Assembly: GCA_029582165.1 (NCBI GenBank)
Contig: CM055890.1
Span: 9,427,787-9,491,786 of the forward strand
Direction: 5' to 3'
Origin: Portulaca oleracea
Lineage: Eukaryota > Streptophyta > Magnoliopsida > Caryophyllales > Portulacaceae
DNA: 64,000 nucleotides
This document shows, piece after piece, positions 54,560 to 64,000 of this stretch. The notes beneath the pieces were generated by a model, which made no database searches, was not told the origin of the DNA, and was given only the letters and a program-made list of their open reading frames with translations. The translations under genes and the position numbers were made by a program. Every line of letters begins with the position of its first letter. The first letter of the stretch is position 1.

Positions 54560-55370
54560 AAGTATATTTTTGAAAGCGAAATCCTACTTAAAAATAATGT
54601 TTTTACAAATTTACAGTAAACAAAAGGGTATTTTTGATGCTTCATTTATTTTTATTAATTAAGGATACTTTTGTAATTTCATCTCAAATTTCCCTATTTA
54701 TAATTGAAGGCCATTTTCCTAACTTCTCACAACTCAATATATATCATTTAAACTTTTCTACTTTATATATATATATATCACTTGACCATCCTAATGGCAT
54801 ATTAATTATGAAATTTGATATCTATTTATTTTTATGAAATGATTTAAATACCCTAATCAAAGTGAATAATCTATAACTCCTCATTTTGACACAAAAGCCT
54901 AAGTTAATGGGTTATATGTCCTATTTGTAAATAAACTCCTTGTTTCATCATTTTTCTAACAATGTGAGACACAAATTCATATGTGCAAATTTCAAAAATC
55001 TCCCCCTCATATGCGAGTTGATCAACTCCCCCTTGTATGGATACCATATAAAATGTATTATGACCCAATACTGTTACGAGGATTACGACCCATATTGATA
55101 TATTTGATCAATCTATTTCTCACCAAATTTTCCCTTTTTTCCTCCGACTGTTCTAGGAAATTCTGAAGATGGAAGATTTTGGAAGCTCTAGGAGAATTCA
55201 TTGGAGAACCTTCAAGAAATTAGGAATAGAGGTCAGAGAAAGATTGTGAGATAAGGTGAGAATCATCGTTGATTGAGATGAAGGAGAAGCCTGCTTTCTT
55301 TCTTTTGTGTTGTTGAGAATGAGAAGGTTACTATTGATCAAAGATATAGGGAGAATGGTGGAGACCTAAA
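54560..55370. other. AT-rich spacer, nothing recognised
   Basis: No supported coding frame. 54720-54780 has a (TA)n run. Confidence 0.4.
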
Positions 55371-55720
55371 TCAAAAATCAAACCGCAAAACCGAACCAGT
55401 AAAATTGATTAACCCTTGGACTTTTTGAAAATTGCGGTTTAGGTTAACTGAACCAATTTAACTAGTTTAGCTTTCGGTTTTGCATTTTTGTGAAATGGTT
55501 AACCGTGGTTAAACAATTTTAATTAATTAATTTAGTATTGAAATTTGAAACTTAAAGCAAAATGTTAATTTTTCTTCTTTGGTCGCGACATTAAATTTCT
55601 AGGAACCAAAGGTTAATCGTAAAATGAACCCAAAAATCGTTAATCACATTCTCAATGCAGTTAACCAACAATTTCAGTTTGGTTTCGGTTTTTAGCTTTC
55701 AAATGCAATTATTAGTTTTA
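55371..55720. mobile_element. GGTTAACCG-rich MITE, copy 2 (inverted, diverged)
   Basis: Shares with the reverse complement of 48598-49073 the words TTCGGTTTTGCATTTTTGTGAA, read here as TTTCGGTTTTGCATTTTTGTG, and AAATGGTTAACCGTGGTTAA. Ends are not clear. Confidence 0.55.
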
Positions 55721-58700
55721 TACTTAAAGAGTGCTTCAAAATCCCTCTTACTGTTTTTATAAGGTTTAGAATGTATTATGTTTACTAATGTTTTGAACTT
55801 TACGTATTTATAATATTATTACATTATTACCAGATTTTGTTTACGTGAAAAGGTTGCAGTTTATTCATAGTTGGTGGTATTTGAACCCTTGTTGTGTTGT
55901 GGTGTTTTGATGAATTTTTAATTCAAAACTTTTACCTTTTGTATGGTTATTAGTTTTGAGTTTTAGGGTTTGTTTAATTGAGAGTTAATGCGGGTATTTG
56001 GGAAGTTTCTGTTAATTACTTTGTTGGGGTTAGCTTGGTTGTGATAAGAAGTTTATGAGGTGTCTTTCGACCATGGGGAAGTATTTAGATGATAATTTTA
56101 GAATTTTAGGTGGAAAGGATTAGAGTTAAGGTTGGAAATACAAAATAAAAATAATCGAATTCGGCACAGTTTTGATGGGTCGTGTTTGGAAAACTCACCA
56201 TTAGTTGTGTAGTCAGGTTTTAACCAAATTCTTTGGTCTAGAAGTACCCCTAGATGTTGTACTTAATAAAAATTTGGATTTTCATGAGTTTGAGGTGTGT
56301 AGCCCGAGTTATGGACCATTTACCAGACCTGTGTCAAAACTGGACCAGTTTTGTTTTTTGAATGTTTAAGCCTCTTCGAGTATGTTTTAGGCCACGTGGT
56401 CAACACGAAAGTTTTAGAGACATCCTATGGTTTTTAGAAAGTTCATAACCGGGTACATGGGAGGTCGGGATGTCAAGTTATGGCCTTTACAAGAAGGAAG
56501 TAATAATATGTCTTGTTTGTGAGTTATTGTAATTATTTTTGCTTGTAAAATGCTTTATGTAATTCATGTATGTTATTACATGAATGAAGTGAGTCTTATA
56601 GTGCTCCTAGGGTGAGTTAAGGCAGGAGATTTGGGAGGATGTTATTAATCATAGAATTATTCTATCTTTAGGCACGATCTAGATGGTCTATATAGAGCTC
56701 AAGTGTGCTCGTTGAAGTGAAGTGAAGACCATCAGGTAATGTCTATGCCTTAATCCTGATTGGGATGTCTTTCACTGGTTTTTTTGATTTTAAGTTGTTT
56801 TCTGGCGCTTGCATTCTGAAGGGAACTTTATGAGAAAAGTTAACTATCTGTTTTGAATGTTGAATTGTGATCTTCTAAGTTGATTAAATATAGACAGTCT
56901 TTTTATGAGTCGGTCCGCTATCATTTAGGAAATTGGGTTTGTTGAGTGGAACTTTAAAGACGCCGAGTCTTACAATGACTGATAATTTAAATGAGACTAA
57001 ATGTGGGCTCTGGTAATGTCCCTAAAGACGAGGATCTATCGTGTAGGGGAGTTATCAAGAGATCAGGGATGCCTGATACGTTTTGTTTACTTTCTTGGGG
57101 TCAAGTGTGTGCATGTGATGTATTTGCTGGGTTGGCCATCCATGTCGTTGTTATTGAGATTGGAAACTGTTATGTTGTTGGTAGCGTTATGCTGGAAGTG
57201 ATGTATGCAAGGTCACAAAGATCAGAGTATTGACCTTACAAAACACAACACAATCACACACACACTTCTGATTGACTTATAGCAAAGCTAATTGAATGTA
57301 ATTAGCTGGAATAGATGACAAACCGATAAGGTAATAAAAGATATACTTGCATTCACTCTGATACAGACACACCACAGATTGAATCAGAAGGGCAAGAACT
57401 TGATTACCTCAATGGATACAGGCACACTACCACTAAAACAATCAAGCTCTACACACACCACTAAGATTGCCAATCTTAGATACTGAAGTAGACTTAGCCA
57501 GATGAGAGTTTACTGTCACTCACAAACGAGAGGCTCAACAAAGGCACTCAAGATGCTATTGAAATATTACTGATTGTGTTCTTAAGCTGCTGAATACAAA
57601 CTATATATAGCTACTCCTAATCAGTTTGATTAGAGGCTCTTTAAGCATAAAGAAACCTGCTAATCTCCCTTACTACTCTTAAGCATTTTGAAACTAATCA
57701 AACGCATTATATTACATCCGATTCTAACTAATACTAACCGGATACATAAGGAAATAAAAAGAAATACAATGCTGGCTTCTGATTGGACCAAACCCCAAAA
57801 GTGTGGCAATCTGAACCAATCAGAACCTTTCCTGCCTAAAGGGGTAAAATTTAGTTAGTATGGTAACTTTCCCGGGCCTCGCTATACTGGGTGTAATCTC
57901 AACAACTTAAGCAAGATAGGAAAAGACCAAAATAACCCCTATAGAAGTTGTAGGCAGAACACTTAGCATAGAATTGGGGTTCTGCAAAAACTGATATGTG
58001 TAGGAACCCATATTCTGATGCTTGAAACTTAATGATAACCTGCTTGATCATGCTGGGACTTGGCTTGGTCTTGAAAAATGCATGACAAGGAACAAAATTC
58101 TCCTAGGGAAGCTTTGCTGAATCTTCCTCAATTCAAAGATTTAAAATTGAGAAAAAGCCTCCTCGAAATTGTACTACTGCTGCTGTTAACTGTGCTGTTG
58201 TTGTTGCTGCTGCTTAGAACCTGCTTGGTGATCACAAAATACTCTTGGATGACTGCTTCTGACATTGATGATGATGGTGATGGTGGTGATGAAGATGATG
58301 TAGAATATTGGACATGTTAGAAGCCTACTGGTTCTGTTGGATTTGTTGTTGCTGCTGAGTTTGTTGAAGTGCCTCCTGCTCCTGCTAAGTCTGGACTCTC
58401 ATGGGATGCTGCTGTAGCTAGATGGTCCCCATCAGGAAGTCTTGGACTTCGTTTGTTGAGAGGTTTGACATCCACCCGCTTAATAATAATGTTGAATGAG
58501 GTTTATGGTCGATTGGGAGTAACTTATTTATGAAATGATTTGAATTGTTCACTTCTCCCTCTAAATGAGCTACAATGAAGTTACCCTATTTTGACAATTT
58601 GGGGGAGACACTATTGAGTTCCATATCATGTTTGTAAATGTTTTATTTTCAAGTGAAGAATTATGTGATGGGAGCGAGTTCTAAAAGTGAGGACGTTGAA

Positions 58701-58960
58701 TTTAGGAGCTTCTGAGAATAAAGTTTAGTTTAATTGTTCAAACTTGAAGTTAGTTAATGTTTGTTTTTGATGTTTGTCGAACCAAGGATTGGAATTTTCT
58801 TTTTGGTTTTTAAATGGAAGTAAGCAGTTATTGCTTATTAGTTATTTTTATTCTTGTCTTGTATCACTTCAAAGGTATAGTAGTGATACCCGTCATAGTT
58901 AACCCCCTTTCGATGTTAAAGTTAGTCAGACTTTGACTTTTAGGTTATGAATTTTCAAGG
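55721..58960. other. Repeat-derived DNA without a supported gene
   Basis: 57240-58080 resembles a copia LTR on the minus strand (TATA-like CTATATATAGTTT near 57605; CACACACACTTCTGATTG at the left) but no second end was found. 58150-58330 is rich in GCT/GTT and GAT/GGT trinucleotides, giving low-complexity frames. Confidence 0.35.
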
Positions 58961-58964
58961 CGTT

Positions 58965-59335
58965 ACACTATGCGTGGCTTGTTGATTCGGTGGTCGATAG
59001 GCATGTTTGCAACAACCATTCTTATTTCACAAGTTTCAAACCGGTTGAGGAGGGAAAAAGTATCTCTATGGGAAACAATGCTCTGGTAACGATTGAAGGA
59101 GTTAGACAAGTGGTTCTTAAGTTCACATTCGACATGATACTCACTCTCCAGGATATGTGTTATGCATCGGATGTGAGTAAGAACCGTACTTCTAGGTTCT
59201 TGTTCAGTAAACATGGATTTATCCAAACTTATGATGGAGATAATTATGTGCTTGCTAAGGGAATGACATTTGTGGGGAAAGACTATGTGTGTGGCACTAT
59301 GCTTGACCTTATCCTTGTTTATGATGACTAAAATT
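58965..59335 (+). pseudogene. Ty1/copia protease fragment
   Basis: AWLVDSVVDRHVCNNHSYF stands where copia has W.VDSGATRHVC; the catalytic D-S-G has become D-S-V. It continues SISMGNNALVTIEGVRQVVL, DMCYASDVSKN, SKHGFIQTYDGDNYVLAKG and VGKDYVCGTMLDL, ending at TGA/TAA stops near 59330. Similar to the protease part of the copia piece at 6050-6420 (GDNYVFSKGEAFVGKSC), so probably the same family. Nothing of integrase or RT follows. Confidence 0.8.
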
Positions 59336-60144
59336 GGTTTGATATTCACTTTGGTGTAATGAAAATTGTCTATGATTTTTCTTTGTATTTGGATCTACCA
59401 TTATTCATGTATGTTAATAAGACTTTTGCATAGGTCTAAGTGATACATATGTTTTTATAGACTATGAGTTTTATGAATGAGATAAGTTAAAAATATGTGA
59501 CATATTGTATGTATGAGTTGATCATAATATAAGTTCTATTGTCTATGAGTTAAGTCTTATATGTAACATTCAATATGCATGATCAGATACAAAGTTTTGC
59601 TACAAAGAAGTTTTATATTTTTTTATGTACGTTATATATCGATGCATGCTATGGATTTAGTCATGTTTTTGCTAACAATATGACTATGGACTCATAGTTA
59701 TTTGTTGAAGTAAGCATAGTCATCAAGAATGTTATGAGTTAATGATATTTCTATAAGATGATGTTTTAGAAGGAGTACTTGTTCATGAGATGTAATAGCA
59801 TGAATGCGAACATGTAATAATTTAATTGCATGTGGGATGGAGTCTTGAACTCCATAAGGTCACTAGTTGGAAACTATTTATCTATAGTTCAAGTGTGAAA
59901 GTTACTTATTAAGAACCTAGAATATTGCTTACTATTCTAGCCTACAATATGATAGGTTAATCGTATTGATTGCTAAATAGTCTACAATATTGATGGATAA
60001 AAGCTTACAATATGTTAGATTAATAATATTGATTGTTAAGGCCTGCAATATTAATTGCTAAAACCTAGGGTATGAAAGTTCAAGTTATATTGGCAGTAAG
60101 TTGCCTACAATATGATGATTTGATCATGTTGATTGCAAGTATAA
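59336..60144. other. AT-rich DNA with a decayed short tandem repeat
   Basis: 59930-60130 repeats CCTACAATATGATAGGTTAA / GTCTACAATATTGATGG-like units about 50-60 bp apart. No gene. Confidence 0.4.
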
Positions 60145-60154
60145 AGTTTAAGTA

Positions 60155-60450
60155 CAGGTGGCAAAATTTTGTTCGACCCGAATTAACCGAATTGTCCGAC
60201 CCGAAAAAAATCAGGTCTGGACATAGATTTTTCGTCCGAATTTTGATATTGTCCGAATTGACCGAATACTCGGACATAAAATTTCTCTTTTTTCTATTGT
60301 CCAAACCCGATTTTAGCTTCGTCTGAATTGTTCGACCTGGTTTGACCTGAAATAAAACCGAGTTCGGACAAGAATCTCTCGTCCGAATTTTGACATTGAC
60401 CGAATTTGTCTGACCCGAATTTACCCGGACCCGAATTTTTGCCAGCGCTA
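60155..60450. mobile_element. hAT-type MITE, family 2 copy 2
   Basis: Perfect direct repeat AGTTTAAGTA at 60145-60154 and 60451-60460. Ends CAGGTGGCAAAATTTTG and (other strand) TAGCGCTGGCAAAAATTCGG. Interior GACCCGAATT/GTCCGAATTTTGA(T/C)ATTG words repeat. 296 bp; same end type as the element at 51314. Confidence 0.85.
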
Positions 60451-60460
60451 AGTTTAAGTA

Positions 60461-63400
60461 TTAAGTATTCAAGTTTATTTTAATTGCAAGAATCAAGTTT
60501 ATGTTTTCAAGTATTATTAAGTATGCATGACTATCTCGATAGGTTAATAAATACCACGGGAAGAAATGGTATATCTAGTGATACTTGTTGATCAAAGATA
60601 AAGTCATTGTCTTCAAGTTGAAGTAAGACCTCGGTTTATTCTTTAATTGAAGGACTAAACAAGGACTTGATGATATTATGATTAAATATTATAATTCAAG
60701 GGGATGAGGATAAGACCAATTTTAACAAACACTAATTATAGTGCCTCTTATTGGTACTTGACTTGATGTCAACCTCTATGAGGGTGAATCTATTAGATAG
60801 TGATTGTGATACCACAAAATTCTAAAAATGGTCTCAAGGAAAAGTATTGTGATTAAGTTATAATGTTTAGAGATTGAGTGTTTACTATTAATAGACTGAA
60901 TAAGGATGAAGACGCAGTTACAGGAACATATAAGTTTTAGTTTACCTATGTGAGCAAGAAGTGTAGTCCCTTTATTAGACTAATGGGCTTGTCTCTTATT
61001 GCTCATGAGAGGATATGAGATACACGACTGATAACAGTATCATAAGTTCAACGCTCGTATTTGATGAGTTGTGTAAGTGTATTATATCCAAATGTAAAAA
61101 AGGATGTAAAGTTTAATGCTTAGTCAATTATACATTCTGACATTTGTAATTATATTCACCACATGAAAGTATGTGCGAGAACACCATCCACGATACATGG
61201 TAAGACCTTACTCTCTTGAACGTTTTAAGTTATGTAATTGAAGTTGTTCCTTTATGGCGGGGGATTGTCAGATAATTTCAAGCTTGTGCGTACTTTTGAG
61301 GTCTCAAACCTAGCTAAATTGCAAACTAAAGTAAACAAATAATCTTAAGGATTATAGACATGGGCATAAGTAAACTATAAGATGTGTTTTGGAGCCTAAT
61401 AGGCTCATGTTGGGGTGGTCCGTGTTGTAAGACAGAAACTCAAGAAAATAGATACCGACCTGACACTGTTTTTGTTGAGTCTAACACAGTTTCGGGTTCA
61501 ACCAGTGCCCTTTACTTATGCTTGTTCGACTGCTTGCATTTTCGCTTGGAGATCTATTTCACACATCATCGATCTTATCTGGATAATACTCGTTATTATC
61601 CTTTTTATCTAACTTGGTTAACGGTTATCCAACATTGAATCAATGTTTTCCTATCCTAACCACCCAGCTATGAAGTGCCTCTTGGATGCACTATTTATAG
61701 TGGTGCCATTACCATGCTTGACTACTTGATTAATTCCAACTTTAAAACACATTCTCTTATATTGTGTCTACAACATTTCTTAAGATTATTTGTTAAATTT
61801 TCCTCTTGTAAGGAAAATGTTTTATCCTGTGACTGTATAAATTAAAAGAGAGCATGTATACAGACAACTCGCTTGATTATCCAAATAAATTCCTATCTTA
61901 CCATCTCTATTTCAATTTCAAACAAGGAGCATAACTAATTTATGCTTTATGAACAATTGAAAAACAAAAAAAAAACCCCAATATTTACAACTTAAACAAG
62001 AGGGGCTGAGGTGTGTCAATTATTGGTTCTATTGAATTACACAGACAATTTAATTTAAGCTAATAATTGGATTGGATTCCTTGTTTGCAGATGCTAAAAA
62101 ATGATGAGCATGTGAACACACTGCCCAAAGTAATTAGGAGTATAAAACATCCCTAATCCATTTTTAGCTTCCACACCCCAATAGCAAAGTCTCTTGACCC
62201 ACTACCCCACTTTTTGTAAAAGCTTCAATTAGACAATTCCTTTTCTTATTATTTTATTTTATTTTTCTAGTTTTAGATACTCTTGTCTTGTTTTATTTTC
62301 CTGGATTATATTTGCAGTATTCTTTTGCTTTTCATTAATAGTAGGGTAATCTTTTTAGTCTATGGACCAGTAATGGTAAATAAAATGTGTCATAATAAAC
62401 ACTACTTTTTAAAAAGTTTCAATTAATTTTTAGTAAATTTATGTATGTTTAGCTAAGTTTTAGATAATTTTTGGAAAAATGTTATGTTTTTATATAATGG
62501 TAAATATATGTGAATTATATTTCAAAAACTAGAAAATGAAGAATAATATGTAGAGATTCAATTTTTAAATTTTATTTATTTATTTATTCAATTTAATTTT
62601 TATGTTATTATTTTTTTAATTTTTGATTTTGATTTTTTGTTTTTTAAATTTTCATTATTTATTCCTTTAATTTAAAAAAACTAAAAATAAAGAATACAAA
62701 CATCAAATTATAAATTATAAAAAATATAAAAAAAATTGAATTAAAAAATTTACAATATTAGTTTCATTGTTTTGATAATTTTCATTTTTGTAATTTAAAA
62801 TTTTTTAAATATAAACTTTTCAGGTTTTTAGAAAATTTTATTTCCAAAAAAATGTATTAAAAATAATCCGGATTCCTCAAATTCAAAATTTTATTTTACT
62901 ATTTTGTTTTTGTAATTTTGATAAATTTCATAACTTTAGTAAATTTAATTGAATTTCAATATTTGTGCTTATTCCTAATTTATCTGTGAAATTTACAAGG
63001 CCTCAGTGGAAAGAGATGCCCTAATCCTAGAAAAAAGCTAGAGGTTTATCAATCAAGTTTCTTTTGACTAATTTAGGTGTCTTTATTCCTAAATTTGTGT
63101 TTTAATCACACGTAAATGTACTGGCAAATAGCAATCAAGTCTTTTGTGGGGAGTTAATCACCTTTTAATTTGTCCTACTTCATCCCCCACCTCATAGGAA
63201 AAAAATAAGGATGTATTTTGATGCGGAAAACCTAAACTGCTATTTCTGGAAAATATTTCGTGGGCAATTTTTTTATGGAAAATAAATTTCACATTGTTTG
63301 AGGTAAAAAAAGATTGTTATATATAATTGAGAGAATAGCTAATTGAGTTATTGTGATTAATATAGTTGTGAAGTAATTTTTATGTGTTTTTGTAATTTTA

Positions 63401-64000
63401 TGTTGTGAATTCTGCAGCTAAATTTGGGCTTTGAGTAATTAAAGAAAATGATAATTGCTAAACGAGTGAACAAATTCCAGCAACACGCATGTGGGAGTGA
63501 GAACCAAAGAAGAGAGAGAAAGGATGGGGAAAAAAACTAGAGAGAAATTAAGGAAGAGGGAACAAAATAATGTTCATAATTAATATTCTTATTATTTTCT
63601 ACTGTATTATAAAATATTTTAATTTGTAGTTGAAGAGAATAAGACATTGCAACATTCTCACCATTCCTTGACTCTATTTTGAATATATATTCTATGCTTT
63701 GAGATTCTCTTGCATAAAATGAAGAAGTTCGATCAATGATAGCTCATACATTTTTTTAAAAACCAAACTTTTTAGTTAATGTCCACAACAATTCAAACTA
63801 ATCAGACCGAACCATTGAAATTACCAACATCATTTTGTCACAAAAATGAGTGGTTTACGAAGCTTCACTTATTTAACTCATTAAACTTGTATATATACAA
63901 AAAGGTAGAAAGCCAATGAGCTAGTTGTTCACTTGCCATCATTGTGACTTTCCATCTTGGACGTCATGGGATTGATTCTCATAACTGATGTATTTTGGCC
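60461..64000. other. AT-rich DNA, no supported gene
   Basis: 61390-61700 has pyrimidine-rich text and a CTATTTATAG near 61690, possibly LTR-derived. 62400-63000 is low-complexity A/T. Open frames of 65-84 codons show no domain. Confidence 0.4.

Noticed and set aside
58078..58320. 80-codon frame with Leu-rich segment and Asp-rich end
   Set aside because: Arises from GCT/GTT and GAT/GGT trinucleotide repeats in repeat-derived DNA.

Overview
The window is eudicot-type plant nuclear DNA. It is AT-rich, has GT-AG introns and CT/GA-rich 5' leaders, and is built almost entirely of nested transposable elements. No rRNA, tRNA, operon or CRISPR array is visible. The only piece that looks like an ordinary resident host gene is at the extreme left (65-737, minus): the first two coding exons of a conserved plant protein of unknown function, with two GA/CT microsatellites in its leader. 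The rest of that gene lies outside the window.

From left to right: two foldback elements (1.45-2.26 kb); two degraded Ty1/copia pol pieces lying in permuted order (2.64-8.55 kb); a chromovirus-like Ty3/gypsy fragment with only gag, primer-binding site (PBS) and 5' LTR (8.54-11.0 kb, minus); a LINE RNase H remnant (12.1-13.6 kb, minus); MITE-rich AT DNA with a very long TA/GA microsatellite (13.6-19.7 kb); and a complete 20,013-bp Ty3/gypsy element of the Tat/Ogre type (19,731-39,743, minus) with a perfect 5-bp target duplication. Next comes a Mutator-type Pack-MULE (40,048-48,210) with a perfect 9-bp target duplication; it carries captured pieces of a chloroplast dehydroascorbate reductase gene and a CYP76-like P450 gene and was later invaded by a gag-only LTR element (40,366-46,685). 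After it lie MITEs, two solo LTRs with perfect target duplications, a LINE RNase H piece split by one of them, a foldback element and a copia protease scrap. The right end is AT-rich and featureless.

The most interesting unit is the 20-kb element. On the minus strand it has the order LTR - PBS - gag - protease - RT - RNase H - second (archaeal-type) RNase H - integrase, which is diagnostic of the Tat/Ogre group. Between integrase and the 3' LTR it holds about 10 kb with two accessory genes on the OPPOSITE strand. One is a multi-exon plant mobile domain (PMD) gene with its own TATA box (22,125) and phase-0 introns. The other is a DUF7745-like gene with its own TATA box (28,447) and one intron. 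The LTR promoter and both antisense promoters share the same short modules: a mini-inverted repeat, AACCC-GTCT-GGGTT, interleaved with GGCCCA boxes. More than 30 copies of the mini-repeat lie in this element and I saw none elsewhere in the window. The two LTRs are nearly identical although pol, gag and both accessory genes carry frameshifts or stops, so this copy was probably mobilised in trans. All family assignments come from reading the translated sequence by eye; no database search was run.
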